Notes: generated by a model not told the origin, from the sequence alone. DNA of 64,000 nucleotides from Hymenobacter psychrotolerans DSM 18569 (GCF_900142395.1 NZ_FRAS01000023.1:1-64000), one strand, 5' to 3'; counted from the first letter of the stretch, positions 42,191 through 51,637 are shown. Program-made: numbers and translations.

Positions 42191-42805
42191 ATGAACATAA
42201 TTTATCTGACGGATTTGCTCGGAACCGGCGTGTTTGCCATATCCGGCACGCTGGCGGCCCTGAACAAGAACAAGAGCCACGATGTGCTGGCGCTGTTCAT
42301 TTTCGCGTTTGTAACCGCCGTTGGGGGCGGCACCCTGCGCGACGTCATCATTCAGGCCTATCCGGTGGCCTGGATCAGCGACGCCAACTACCTGACGGTC
42401 ATTACTCTGGGCGTAGTCATAGCTATTGCCTGCCGCCGCTGGTGGCTGGGCATTCTGCACCGTCCGCTGCTGTTATTTGACACGCTGGGCATCGGCATCT
42501 TCACAATTATGGGCCTGGAAAAGGCACTGAACGCGGGCGTCAATACGTGGGCGGCGGTTCTGCTGGGCATCGTTTCGGCGCTGTTTGGCGGGGTTATCCG
42601 GGATACGCTGGCCAATGAGGTGCCGCTGGTGTTTGAGCGCCAGCTGTACGCTACGCCCTGCCTGACGGGCGCGGTGGCCTACGTACTGCTGCTGCCGCTG
42701 GGCCTTCATCCTACCCTCGTGTTCCTGCTGGCAGTGGGCGTGATAACCGGCTTCCGGCTGCTGGCTATCCGCAAACGCTGGGCGCTTCCCGCCGTCCGGG
42801 CCTAG
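42191..42805 (+). CDS. Trimeric intracellular cation channel-like (YicG/UPF0126) protein
   Basis: A 204-residue membrane protein of the YicG (UPF0126/TRIC) family. It has two glycine-rich repeats, TDLLGTGVFAISGTLAAL with TAVGGGTLRDVII, and FDTLGIGIFTIMGLEKAL with SALFGGVIRDTLANEVPLVF. GGG-T-x-RD and the matching GG-x-x-RD are the paired signatures of the family. About seven helices are expected. It is proposed to conduct cations, with role uncertain in bacteria. ATG 42191 fits the first helix. Confidence 0.85.
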   Translation: MNIIYLTDLLGTGVFAISGTLAALNKNKSHDVLALFIFAFVTAVGGGTLRDVIIQAYPVAWISDANYLTVITLGVVIAIACRRWWLGILHRPLLLFDTLGIGIFTIMGLEKALNAGVNTWAAVLLGIVSALFGGVIRDTLANEVPLVFERQLYATPCLTGAVAYVLLLPLGLHPTLVFLLAVGVITGFRLLAIRKRWALPAVRA

Positions 42806-42916
42806 CCGGTGGCCGCGGGCTGTTGGCCGGCCGCTTTCCCCGAAAAACCGCAGGCGGCTTCTCCCGACCGGAATTTGGTGCCACCTTTAAGGTCCCTTTT
42901 GCAAGAGCCGATCAGA

Positions 42917-44962
42917 ATGAACGCCACGGAACGAGAAGAGCGAGAGTACCTGGAACACATCAAGGAGCAATTGACGCGGGCTGTTGTCCGGGTAGATGAA
43001 GCCGTCAAACAGTCGTCCAACGAGCTGCGGCAGAAGAAAAGCTACATCCACGAGCACCAGTCCGGCATGGATGAGGCCGATATGGTGGCGGCCGGCCAGT
43101 CCATCAACCGCATGGCCTTTACGGGCGAAGCTGCCGTAACCCGGAAACGCAAGCTCCTGAAGCTCATGCAGTCGCCGTACTTCGGGCGCATTGATTTTGC
43201 CGCTCAGGGCCAGGCCACCGTGCCGGTCTACATCGGCATGTACTCCTTTTTCGATGAGCAGCAGCGCGCCAACCTGATCTACGACTGGCGCGCCCCGGTC
43301 TCGTCGATGTTCTATGATTTCGAGCTGGGTGAGGCCTCCTACCCCACGCCTTCGGGCACGGTGCGCGGCACCATCGAGCGGAAGCGGCAGTACAAGGTCC
43401 GGGACGGGCGGCTGGAATTCATGATCGAAAACGACGTGAATATCCACGACGACGTGCTGCAGCGCGAGCTGGCCAAGTCCTCGGACGACAAAATGAAGAC
43501 CATCGTTGCCACGATACAGCGCGACCAGAACGCCGTAATCCGCAACGAAACCGCCCCGGTCATGGTTATTCAGGGGGTGGCCGGCTCGGGCAAAACCTCC
43601 ATTGCCCTGCACCGCATTGCGTTTCTGCTCTACCGCTACCGCGAAACCATAGCGGCCCGGGACATCCTCATCATCTCGCCCAACAAGGTTTTTGCCGACT
43701 ACATCTCGAACGTGCTGCCCGAGCTGGGCGAAGAGCACATTCCGGAGATGGGCATGGAAGAGCTGGCGGCCGACCTGCTGGAAAACCGGTATCCGTTCCA
43801 GACCTTTTTCGAGCAGGTTTCGGCGCTGCTGGAGCGGCACGATGCGGCGTTTATTGAGCGCATCCGGTTCAAGTCTTCGTTTGAGTTTCTGAGCCGGCTG
43901 AACCAGTATCTGCTCCACATAGAAAACAACTATTTCTCAGTGCGGGAGCTGCGGGTGGGCCGCACCGTGGTACCGGCGGCGCTGCTTCAGCAAAAATTCA
44001 AGGCCTACCACCGCGTGCCGCTGCTGAAGCGGTTTGCGCTGGTAGCCAACGATGTGCGCGCGTACGTGCGCGACGCGGCCGGCCGCAAGCTGACGGGCCA
44101 GGAAAAAGGCACTATCGGGGAAGCCATACCCTGCATGTTCCGGCTCACTAACGTGCTGGACCTGTACCGCGACTTTTACCAGTGGATCGGGCGGCCCGAA
44201 CTGCTCCGCATCGACCACCGCCAGCCCCTGGAGTACGCCGATGTGTTTGCTCTCATCTACCTGCGCCTGCGGCTGGAAGGCATTACCGTGTATGAGCACG
44301 TCAAGCACCTGCTCGTGGACGAAATGCAGGACTACACGCCGGTGCAGTACGCCGTATTGTCGCGGCTGTTTCTGTGCCGCAAAACCATCCTCGGCGACGT
44401 CAGCCAGACGGTGAACCCCTACAGCGCCTCCTCGGCCGAAACCATTGAGCGGGTCTTCCCGCAGGCCGAAGTAGTCCGGCTCAACCGCAGCTACCGCTCC
44501 ACGCTGGAAATTACGGCCTTTGCGCAGCAGCTCCGGCCCAACCCCGATATCCTGCCTCTGGAGCGGCATGGGCCGGTGCCCGAAATACGACGCTGCAACG
44601 GCACAGACGAAGAGCTGGCCGCCATCCGGCAGCTGACTGCGGCGTTTGGCAGCTCCGGCCACCAGTCGTTGGGCATCATCTGCAAAACGCTCCGGCAGGC
44701 CGAGCGGGTGCACGAGGCGCTGCCGGCTCCCGGCATTCATCTGCTCACGGAGGAATCCACGTCTTTCAAGGAAGGCATCATTATCACGACGGCGCATCTG
44801 GCGAAAGGGCTGGAATTCGACGCCGTGGTGGTGCCTTTTGTGTCTGCCCACTCCTACAAAACCGAAGTAGACAAAAGTATGCTCTACGTGGCCTGCACGC
44901 GGGCCATGCACCAGCTCACGCTGACCTATTCGGGGGAGCTTACTGCGTTTCTGGCCAGCTGA
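42917..44962 (+). CDS. HelD/UvrD-like helicase acting on RNA polymerase
   Basis: From ATG 42917 the product is 681 residues. The coiled N-terminal arm (REEREYLEHIKEQLTRAVVR, ASNELRQKKSYIHEHQSGMD-type) marks HelD rather than UvrD or Rep. Helicase motifs are VIQGVAGSGKTSIALHRIAF (Walker A near residue 220), LLVDEMQDYTPVQYAVLSRL (motif II), GDVSQTVNPYSASSAETIE, VVRLNRSYRSTLEITAFAQQ, TTAHLAKGLEFDAVVVPF and LYVACTRAMHQLTLTYSG. HelD frees stalled RNA polymerase. The length is slightly short but all motifs are present. Confidence 0.85.
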   Translation: MNATEREEREYLEHIKEQLTRAVVRVDEAVKQSSNELRQKKSYIHEHQSGMDEADMVAAGQSINRMAFTGEAAVTRKRKLLKLMQSPYFGRIDFAAQGQATVPVYIGMYSFFDEQQRANLIYDWRAPVSSMFYDFELGEASYPTPSGTVRGTIERKRQYKVRDGRLEFMIENDVNIHDDVLQRELAKSSDDKMKTIVATIQRDQNAVIRNETAPVMVIQGVAGSGKTSIALHRIAFLLYRYRETIAARDILIISPNKVFADYISNVLPELGEEHIPEMGMEELAADLLENRYPFQTFFEQVSALLERHDAAFIERIRFKSSFEFLSRLNQYLLHIENNYFSVRELRVGRTVVPAALLQQKFKAYHRVPLLKRFALVANDVRAYVRDAAGRKLTGQEKGTIGEAIPCMFRLTNVLDLYRDFYQWIGRPELLRIDHRQPLEYADVFALIYLRLRLEGITVYEHVKHLLVDEMQDYTPVQYAVLSRLFLCRKTILGDVSQTVNPYSASSAETIERVFPQAEVVRLNRSYRSTLEITAFAQQLRPNPDILPLERHGPVPEIRRCNGTDEELAAIRQLTAAFGSSGHQSLGIICKTLRQAERVHEALPAPGIHLLTEESTSFKEGIIITTAHLAKGLEFDAVVVPFVSAHSYKTEVDKSMLYVACTRAMHQLTLTYSGELTAFLAS

Positions 44963-45177
44963 AGCAGGGTTGCCCGGTGTGGCGTCTGCCCTGGGTACAG
45001 GTGCCAGGCATAAACCGCCTACCTTACGTGCGGTATGCGGCGCTGATGACTTTCCTGAAGGTCCGACGCCGCTGCTTTCTTTTGCCGTTCAGCCCGCGCC
45101 GCCAGGGCCCTCCGCCTGGTTCCGGCGTGCGCGTGGCCCGGCAGCCGCTCCCCTGACCCCACTAGCTACTTTTCGGC

Positions 45178-46779
45178 GTGTATCCCACTATTTCGCTGCT
45201 TTCCGTCTTTCGCGCGCTACCCGACGCCACGCTGCTGTTGTCTGCCGAACTGCGTATTGAGGCCGTCAGCAACTCGTATCTGGCGGCCACGCTTACCCGG
45301 CGTGAAGACCTGCTGGGGCACTGCATGTTCGAGGTTTTTCCCGATAACCCGGCCACACCGGAAGCTCACTCCGTGCGCAACCTGCGCGCTTCGCTGGAGC
45401 AGGTCCTGGCTACCAGACAACCGCACATCATGCTCCAGCAGCGCTACGATGTGCCAGACCCCAGCCGACCGGGCCAGTTTGTGGAGCGCCACTGGCTGCC
45501 GCGCAACACGCCCATCCTGGATGAGCAGGGCCGCGTAAGCCACATTCTGCATAGCGTGTCGGATGTTACGCTGCTGGCCGCCGGGCTAGACCGGCACCAG
45601 GCTACCAGCGCCGAGCTGCTCGATACTCAGCAGCAGCTCCGGCAGGTTAACCGGGAGCTGGAAGCCCGCGTAGCGGAACGCACCCGCGCCCAGCACGAGG
45701 CCCTGGCCGCACTGCGCGAGAGTGAAACCCGTTTCCGCATCATGGCCGATGCAGCGCCCAACCAGGTGTGGGCCGTAAATCCTGACTCCACCATCCGCTA
45801 CGCCAATCAGGCTTTCCTGGACTTTGTGGGAGTGAGCCTGGAAGAGTACGTGGCCACGGGCTGGTCGGCGTATCTGCCGCCGCAGGAGCTGCAACTGGCG
45901 CAGCACACGCTGACCGAGGCCATCCGAACCCGCTCGCAGTACCGGCTGGAACACCGCATGCGCCGCCACGACGGGCAGTACCGCTGGCTGCTGGCGCAGG
46001 CGGCGCCGAGCTTTTACCCCAACGGCGACCTGTATGGCTACGTAGGCTCGGCCATCGACATCACCGACCTTAAGCAGGCCAACGAGCAGCTCACCCGCAC
46101 CAATCAGGGCCTGGACAACTTTGTGTATGCTGCGTCCCACGACCTGAAGCAGCCGGTCAATAACCTGGCAGGCTTGTTTGAGGAGATGCGCCGCAGCAGC
46201 ACCTTTGCCGACGCGGCCGAGGAGCAGCTGCTGGTGCCGCTGGTGCATGAGGCCCTGCAGCAGCTCAGCATCACCATTGATGATCTGGCCGCGCTGGGCC
46301 AGGCGCAGCAGTTCAGCCAGACGCACGCCGAGCTGGTTTCGCTGGATGACCTGACCGAGGACGTCGTCAACACGCTGGAGCCGCAGGTGCGCGTGGCCCG
46401 CGCCCGCATCACCACCGATTTTCAGGCGTGGCCGGCCCTGTCGTTTGCCCGCGCCAACCTGCGCACCATCCTGCTCAATCTGCTGGGCAACTCGCTCAAA
46501 TACGCCGATCCGGCACGGGCGGCCCGCATCCACGTGTCGATGTGGGTAGAGCAGGGCCGGCCGGTGCTGGTGGTAGAAGACAACGGCCTGGGTTTCGACG
46601 CGGAAAAGCACGGTACCGAGCTGTTTCACCTCTTCCGGCGGCTGCACACCCATATAGCTGGTACCGGCGTGGGGCTGTATCTGGTGTACCGCATCGTGGA
46701 AGCTAATGGGGGCAGCATCGAGGTAGACAGCCAGCCCGGCGAGGGGGCCACGTTCCGCATCCGGTTTGGTACGGCCTAA
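45178..46779 (+). CDS. Soluble PAS-PAS sensor histidine kinase
   Basis: A 533-residue kinase without obvious transmembrane segments, from GTG 45178. PAS 1 covers ~1-125 and PAS 2 ~175-300 (FRIMADAAPNQVWAVNPDST, YRWLLAQAAPSFYPNGDLYG). A coiled linker carries REVNRELEARVAER-type sequence. The dimerisation box is YAASHDLKQPVNNLAGLF, with the phospho-acceptor His near 321. The ATPase part has TILLNLLGNSLKYADPARAA, VLVVEDNGLGFDAEKHG, then TGVGLYLVYRIVEANGGSIE. The phospho-acceptor belongs to the HDLKQP class. No response regulator gene is adjacent, so it is an orphan. Confidence 0.85.
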   Translation: MYPTISLLSVFRALPDATLLLSAELRIEAVSNSYLAATLTRREDLLGHCMFEVFPDNPATPEAHSVRNLRASLEQVLATRQPHIMLQQRYDVPDPSRPGQFVERHWLPRNTPILDEQGRVSHILHSVSDVTLLAAGLDRHQATSAELLDTQQQLRQVNRELEARVAERTRAQHEALAALRESETRFRIMADAAPNQVWAVNPDSTIRYANQAFLDFVGVSLEEYVATGWSAYLPPQELQLAQHTLTEAIRTRSQYRLEHRMRRHDGQYRWLLAQAAPSFYPNGDLYGYVGSAIDITDLKQANEQLTRTNQGLDNFVYAASHDLKQPVNNLAGLFEEMRRSSTFADAAEEQLLVPLVHEALQQLSITIDDLAALGQAQQFSQTHAELVSLDDLTEDVVNTLEPQVRVARARITTDFQAWPALSFARANLRTILLNLLGNSLKYADPARAARIHVSMWVEQGRPVLVVEDNGLGFDAEKHGTELFHLFRRLHTHIAGTGVGLYLVYRIVEANGGSIEVDSQPGEGATFRIRFGTA

Positions 46780-47000
46780 GTCGTGGCCGGGCGCTGCCGT
46801 GCGGGCTGTCGGAATGGGCAGCTCTTCCTAAATTGCGCCGGCTCCTGCCACCAGGCAGCCTGAGCACCGGCAGAAACCAACAGTCCGGTTTCCGCACTTT
46901 CTTATCCTTGGCAAAAGCGGGCAGACTGCCCTCACAGGCGCTGTGTTCCGCTGACAAGCCATACCACCTTCCGGCGTGCCGGAATCAACGACACAGACTT

Positions 47001-47330
47001 ATGTTTGATATGATGGGCATGATGGGCAAAATGAAGGAGCTGCAAGAAAAGATGCAGCAGGCCCAGCAGGAAATGCAGTTCGTGACGGCCACCGGCGAGG
47101 CAGGTGGCGGCCTGGTGCGCGCCACGGCCAACGGCCAGCGCCGCGTAATCAAGCTCGAAATCGACGAAACCCTCCTCTCCGACCAGGAAATGCTGTCGGA
47201 CCTGGTGGTAGCGGCCGTGAACAAGGCACTGGACGAAGCCGGCGACAAGGCCAAAGAAGAGTTGAAGCGCAAAACCAGCGGCCTGATTCCCAACATTCCC
47301 GGCCTCGACCTCGGCGGTTTTGGCCTCTAG
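47001..47330 (+). CDS. YbaB/EbfC nucleoid-associated protein
   Basis: A 109-residue YbaB/EbfC-family protein. The Met-rich start (MFDMMGMMGKMKELQEKMQQ), then GLVRATANGQRRVIKLEIDE and LSDLVVAAVNKALDEAGDKA, is the family pattern. The C-terminal GLIPNIPGLDLGGFGL is also characteristic of Bacteroidota members. It binds DNA as a dimer and often sits near recombination genes; here its neighbour is a glycosyltransferase whose start overlaps its 3' end. Confidence 0.9.
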   Translation: MFDMMGMMGKMKELQEKMQQAQQEMQFVTATGEAGGGLVRATANGQRRVIKLEIDETLLSDQEMLSDLVVAAVNKALDEAGDKAKEELKRKTSGLIPNIPGLDLGGFGL

Positions 47331-48396
47331 CAGCTCCCCGCCCTCTGCTGCCGAAGCAGCTTCCTGCGCCGATGTGGCCGTGGTCATTCTGAACTGGAAC
47401 GGCGCGGCCTTGCTGCGCCGGTTTCTGCCGTCAGTGCTTGCCCACAGCAACGGGGCCCGCATTATTGTGGCAGACAATGCCTCCACCGACGACTCGGTAG
47501 CGGTGCTGGCGCAGGAGTTTCCGCAGGTAAGCCTGATTGCGCACGCCGCAAACCTGGGTTTTTGCGAGGGCTACAATCAGGCGCTGAAACAGTTGGCGCC
47601 AGACCTTCGGTATGCCGTGCTGCTCAACTCCGATGTGGCCGTGACGCCGGGCTGGCTGCAGCCGCTGCGGCAGTTGCTGGAAGAGCGCCCCGCGGTGGCC
47701 GCCGTGCAGCCCAAAATCCGCGCCCAGGCCGAGCCGGAGATGCTCGAATACGCCGGGGCCGGCGGCGGCTACCTCGACCGGCTGGGGTATCCGTTCTGCC
47801 GGGGCCGCCTCTTCGATACGCTGGAACCCGACCACGGCCAGTACGACGACGCCCGGCCGGTGGCCTGGGCCACCGGCGCCTGCATGGTGGTGCGCCTGAG
47901 CGTCTGGCACGCGCTGAACGGGCTGGAACCGGAATTCTTCGCGCACATGGAGGAAATAGACTTATGCTGGCGCCTCTGGAATGCCGGGCATGAGGTGTGG
48001 TACCACGGCAGCAGCATCGTCTACCACGTAGGCGGCGGCACACTGCACAAATCGAATCCTCGCAAAACCTACCTCAATTTCCGCAACGGCCTGGCGCTGG
48101 TGTACAAGAACACGCACGCCTCGGAGCTGGCCGGTACGTTGGCTACCCGCCTCACGCTGGACTGGGTAGCGGCACTGCGCTTTCTGCTGCAGGGCGAAAC
48201 TGCCGATGCCCGCGCCATTCTGCGGGCCCACCGGGACTTCTACCGCCGCCTCTCGTACTGGAAGCAGAAGCGCCGGCAGTATCCGCCACGCCTCACGCAG
48301 CAGCGGCCGGGGGTGTATCGGGGCAGTCTGGTGTGGGCGTACTTCGGGCAGGGCAAACGCAGATTCTCGGAGCTGGATGCGCGCCTGCTCTCCTGA
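47320..48396 (+). CDS. Glycosyltransferase family 2 (rhamnosyltransferase-like)
   Basis: A 358-residue GT-A protein: VVILNWNGAALLRRFLPSVL, IIVADNASTDDSVAVLAQEF, HAANLGFCEGYNQALKQL, YAVLLNSDVAVTPGWLQPL (DxD-like region), then VAWATGACMVVRLSVWHALN and EFFAHMEEIDLCWRLWNAGH. The F-M-E-E-x-D-L-C-W-R-L motif is typical of WbbL/rhamnosyl-type family 2 enzymes. TTG at 47320 overlaps the EbfC gene by 11 bases. GTG 47374, two codons before the first strand, is the better alternative if the N-terminus is compared with family lengths. It probably adds a sugar in surface polysaccharide assembly. Confidence 0.85.
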   Translation: MASSSSPPSAAEAASCADVAVVILNWNGAALLRRFLPSVLAHSNGARIIVADNASTDDSVAVLAQEFPQVSLIAHAANLGFCEGYNQALKQLAPDLRYAVLLNSDVAVTPGWLQPLRQLLEERPAVAAVQPKIRAQAEPEMLEYAGAGGGYLDRLGYPFCRGRLFDTLEPDHGQYDDARPVAWATGACMVVRLSVWHALNGLEPEFFAHMEEIDLCWRLWNAGHEVWYHGSSIVYHVGGGTLHKSNPRKTYLNFRNGLALVYKNTHASELAGTLATRLTLDWVAALRFLLQGETADARAILRAHRDFYRRLSYWKQKRRQYPPRLTQQRPGVYRGSLVWAYFGQGKRRFSELDARLLS

Positions 48397-48444
48397 GTGC
48401 CGCCGTTTTGGGCCTCGCTGCGCACCTGGAGCAGGCAGCTCACA

Positions 48445-48474
48445 AAAAAGCCCGCCCTTGAAACAAGAGCAGGC
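48445..48474 (-). terminator. Terminator of the PspC-domain gene
   Basis: On the minus strand GCCTGCTCTTG pairs with CAAGGGCGGGC, with some G-U pairs, and is followed by six Ts just past the gene. Confidence 0.65.
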
Positions 48475-48499
48475 AGCAACCCAAACGCCCAGGCGCGGG

Positions 48500-48718
48500 C
48501 TACAGGTCCCAGACCGTGCTGCGCTGCCGGCGCATGGCACGGCGCACGTTCATCCAGAAAGCCAGGGCAAAGTAGAGCACAATCGGCGAGCCGAACGTGA
48601 AGAACGACGCGTACACGAACGAAAGCCGGACGCTGGTGGAGGAAAAGCCCAACCGGTTGCCCAAGGCATTGCAGACGCCGAAGCTCTGCTTTTCGATGTA
48701 GTCGGTAAGACGTTTCAT
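48500..48718 (-). CDS. Short PspC-domain protein
   Basis: A 72-residue protein from ATG 48718, MKRLTDYIEKQSFGVCNALG, then STSVRLSFVYASFFTFGSPI and VLYFALAFWMNV. The opening with the G-V-C-N/G-x-L-G pattern and the single hydrophobic hairpin are the PspC domain. Members associate with the membrane in phage-shock-like stress responses, though most Bacteroidota small PspC proteins are uncharacterised. It is divergent from the lipoprotein gene at 48875. Confidence 0.8.
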   Translation of the reverse strand: MKRLTDYIEKQSFGVCNALGNRLGFSSTSVRLSFVYASFFTFGSPIVLYFALAFWMNVRRAMRRQRSTVWDL

Positions 48719-48874
48719 AGCATCCTGTTGTAAAGTCGGAGTGTTGCTAACCTGGTACAAAATAACAAGATACGTGTGCCTGCACAAGCTCAGGCGATGC
48801 AAATTCTTTCGAAGATACGTCTCCTGAACGCGGTTTTCCGTTTGTTGTCTGAAATTCCGCCCGATACCCGCCCT

Positions 48875-50683
48875 ATGAGAAGCCTCTCGCCCCCGATTAC
48901 GCTTGCTGTGCTACTAGCTACGGCCGGTATGCTGCCCGGTTGTACGCTACCTAAGATGCTGAAGGTTGCGCAAAGCGGCCAGCAAGTGAGCGTACAGCCG
49001 GCGGTACTGGAAAGTAACGGCGAAAATGTGCTCTTCGAGGTGACGGCCCGCGTACCGGCCAGGCATCTGAAAAAAGGCGCGGCCTATGGCCTCAACCTGC
49101 GCTACGCCTACGATACTGGCCTGCGCGAAGACACCCTCGGCCGCCTCTCCTTCGTGTCGGGCGAGTATGTGTACGACGAGGAAAATAAAGACCTGCTGGT
49201 ACTGAAAAAGCAGCTGGCATTCCCCTACACCCCGGCCAAAAGTCCCGGCGAGCTGCTGGCCCTGCCCGAAGCCCGCGAGCTGAAACCCAAAGGCAAACGG
49301 GTGAAAGGCAAGGAATTTCGGGTGGCGCGGGGCATCGTGAGTACGGGCCAACTGGTGGTGCGCCAGGATATGGCCATTGCGCTGCTGGTTGACAACGTAG
49401 ACAACAACATGAGCGGCACCCGCGTGCTGCCGTTCTTCTTCGATGCCGGCAAGGCCGAAATCCGCAACTACCTGGGCACCAACGTAGCGGCGCTGGAAGA
49501 TTTCATTGAAGCCAACCAGCGTACTGAGAAGGTGATGATAGTGGCCGGCCACTCGCCCGACTCGCTGGACTCCCACGACCAGCGCCTGGCCGACAAGCGC
49601 GTGCTGGCGCTGCAGAAGTATTACAAAAACCGCGTCGATACGGATTCCTACCTGAACCGCGTGCGCGACATCGACTTCGAAACCGAAGCGTACCACCGCC
49701 GCTGGGACCTGTTTCTGAGCAAGGTGCAGCAGTCGGCGCTGAAGCCCGCGCAGGTGGATTCGGTGCTGCTGCTCATCAACGATACGCCCGGCACCTATGC
49801 CCAGAAGGAAAAAAGCCTGCACAAGCTCTCCTACTTCGACTATCTGGAGCAATACATCTACCCGGTGATGCGCTTCGGGACGGTAGCGGTGCAGTACACG
49901 GCCCCTAAGCGCTACGATTCGGAAATCTATCTGCTCTCGAAAAAGATTGTGGAGAAGCAGCTGGAAGCCGATGCCCTGACGCCGGAGGAGCTGCGCTACT
50001 CGGCTACACTCACGCCGCTGCTGGCTGAAAAGCAGCGCATCTACGAAACGTCGGCCGCTACTACCGGCCGCTGGGAAGCCTACCACAACCTGGGCGTGGT
50101 GCTGCTGCAGCGCTCTGAAAAAGAAGTGAGCGACAAGGTGCGCCGGGCCTACCTGCGCCGCTCGGCCGTGAACTTCACGCTGGCGGCGCACCGCAACCCC
50201 ACCGCCAACATGTTCTACCGCGTCGCCACCGCCTACCACCGCGCCGGCGACAAGCTGGAGGCCCTGCAGAACTACGACTACGCCATCAAGCTCGGCGGCC
50301 CGCGCCCGGTGCTGGACAAGGTGTTTGCCGATAAAGCGGCGCTGGAAATCGAAATCGGGCAGCTGGACGACGCGCTGGGCAGCCTCAGCTACAGCTCGAA
50401 AAGCTACCAGAACACCATGAATCGGGCCCTCATTTATTTGCTGAAAGGCAACTACCCTGGCGCCACCGGCATCTACCAGGAAGCCCTGGCCCTGAAACCC
50501 AACGACCCACTAGCTTACTACTGCCTGGCCGTGGTGGCCGCCCGCCAAAAGGATGAAGCTCAGATGGGCCAGAATCTGCGCCGCGCCGTGCAGCTGGACC
50601 GGAAATTCGCCAGCCGCGCCGTTGAGGACCTGGAGTTTGCCGAATACGCCAAAGGCAAAGTGTTTCTGGAAGTGCTGCGGTAA
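48875..50683 (+). CDS. OmpA-like / TPR lipoprotein
   Basis: A 602-residue lipoprotein with LATAGMLPGC as lipobox. The middle holds an OmpA-like segment: LPFFFDAGKAEIRNYLGTNV followed by VMIVAGHSPDSLDSHDQRLA, with a later insertion. That matches the peptidoglycan-binding fold in outline, but the classic NxxLSxxRA motif is not exact. The C-terminal ~200 residues are TPR-like: GRWEAYHNLGVVLLQRSEKE, NPTANMFYRVATAYHRAGDK, MNRALIYLLKGNYPGATGIY and LKPNDPLAYYCLAVVAARQK. It likely anchors to the outer membrane facing the periplasm. No partner is evident. Confidence 0.75.
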   Translation: MRSLSPPITLAVLLATAGMLPGCTLPKMLKVAQSGQQVSVQPAVLESNGENVLFEVTARVPARHLKKGAAYGLNLRYAYDTGLREDTLGRLSFVSGEYVYDEENKDLLVLKKQLAFPYTPAKSPGELLALPEARELKPKGKRVKGKEFRVARGIVSTGQLVVRQDMAIALLVDNVDNNMSGTRVLPFFFDAGKAEIRNYLGTNVAALEDFIEANQRTEKVMIVAGHSPDSLDSHDQRLADKRVLALQKYYKNRVDTDSYLNRVRDIDFETEAYHRRWDLFLSKVQQSALKPAQVDSVLLLINDTPGTYAQKEKSLHKLSYFDYLEQYIYPVMRFGTVAVQYTAPKRYDSEIYLLSKKIVEKQLEADALTPEELRYSATLTPLLAEKQRIYETSAATTGRWEAYHNLGVVLLQRSEKEVSDKVRRAYLRRSAVNFTLAAHRNPTANMFYRVATAYHRAGDKLEALQNYDYAIKLGGPRPVLDKVFADKAALEIEIGQLDDALGSLSYSSKSYQNTMNRALIYLLKGNYPGATGIYQEALALKPNDPLAYYCLAVVAARQKDEAQMGQNLRRAVQLDRKFASRAVEDLEFAEYAKGKVFLEVLR

Positions 50684-50735
50684 CTAATAAATTATTGCTT
50701 CGATCAACAGCACCATTTTCTTTCCTCAATTTAGA

Positions 50736-51026
50736 ATGAAAGTCGTAAGTAGTGGATCTGCACGTTTTCCCATCTATGAATTCCTTGGCTTAGCTATAAC
50801 ATATGGGAGCCTTGTGGTGGTTTTGTTATGCGCATTAACAGAGACTTGGTCTGGACAAGCCTCCGTCGTCATGTGTTACCTGCTTTTTATTGCACCACTA
50901 ATTATGGGAATCATTGCTTACGTAAACCGTAGCCCAAAATCAGCACTACATAAATGGATCTACTACTTAAGCCTGTTCTATGTGCTGGCATCTATTCCTG
51001 TAACAATTCTATTCTGCCTACAATAG
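50736..51026 (+). CDS. Small multi-pass membrane protein, unknown
   Basis: A 96-residue protein with three hydrophobic segments (FLGLAITYGSLVVVLLCAL, VVMCYLLFIAPLIMGIIAYV, LSLFYVLASIPVTILFCLQ). The coding sequence is clearly lower in GC than the surroundings, suggesting recent acquisition. I do not recognise a family. Confidence 0.6.
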   Translation: MKVVSSGSARFPIYEFLGLAITYGSLVVVLLCALTETWSGQASVVMCYLLFIAPLIMGIIAYVNRSPKSALHKWIYYLSLFYVLASIPVTILFCLQ

Positions 51027-51130
51027 GCTTATGCTTATATTGACACTAAACAATGATTGTGTGATGAATTATTATATCTAATTCCAACTATGGATTGCCT
51101 AACACTATACTGATACGATGAAGTCGTTCT

Positions 51131-51195
51131 TATTTGCCCATCCCAGCTACTTACTATAGCGTTACGTGGCGGCTAGCTCGGCTTTTTCATTCTGA
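51131..51195. repeat. Direct repeat copy A of the pdhB upstream region
   Basis: This 65-base segment aligns without gaps to 51573-51637 with 52 identities. It carries TTTG at 51133 and TAGCGTTA at 51157, 20 bases apart, a Bacteroidota-type promoter. The last 16 bases (GGCTTTTTCATTCTGA) are identical in both copies. Confidence 0.8.
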
Positions 51196-51198
51196 ATT

Positions 51199-51534
51199 AT
51201 GAAGAAACGAGCGTATTCCCTGCTGGCATCGGCAGTACTATTTACCGGCTGTCTTTCCACCAAAGTACCCCATACTGAGCCAGACAGCGCGCTACTGCTG
51301 CTTCTGAATAATCGGCAGCTTATCGTGACGTCCCTGAATTCCGCTGTGCAAACCAGTATCACCAGCCAAGAACAAAGAGGTGATACGCTGGTGCTGACTT
51401 ACAGAAAAGGCGCCTTTCTTCGCCAGCATGCGAATACAATGGAGCTGCCCGAAACCACGCGCTACATCAGGTGCGCAAAACAGCTATATAGGGTAGTAAT
51501 GGCTGATACCGGCCGAAGGCTGGAGAAGCTATAG
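51199..51534 (+). CDS. Small lipoprotein, unknown
   Basis: A 111-residue protein with lipobox LFTGC at residues 14-18, so a lipoprotein. The mature part (DSALLLLLNNRQLIVTSLNS and RGDTLVLTYRKGAFLRQHAN) is beta-rich and unfamiliar. The start immediately follows repeat copy A, which resembles the promoter of pdhB. No functional clue beyond likely membrane anchoring. Confidence 0.6.
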   Translation: MKKRAYSLLASAVLFTGCLSTKVPHTEPDSALLLLLNNRQLIVTSLNSAVQTSITSQEQRGDTLVLTYRKGAFLRQHANTMELPETTRYIRCAKQLYRVVMADTGRRLEKL

Positions 51535-51572
51535 CCTGCTTTTCAGGCCAGTTTCCACTCAGAAGCCGCCTT

Positions 51573-51637
51573 TATTTGCCCGTCCCGGCTAGCCGTTGTA
51601 GCTTTACGCGCCGGCTCGCCCGGCTTTTTCATTCTGA
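51573..51637. repeat. Direct repeat copy B, promoter region of pdhB
   Basis: TTTG at 51575-51578 and TAGCTTTA at 51599-51606, separated by 20 bases, fit the -33/-7 Bacteroidota promoter, with one mismatch in the -7. The 65-base block is about 80% identical to 51131-51195 with no gaps, indicating duplication of this regulatory segment. Confidence 0.75.
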
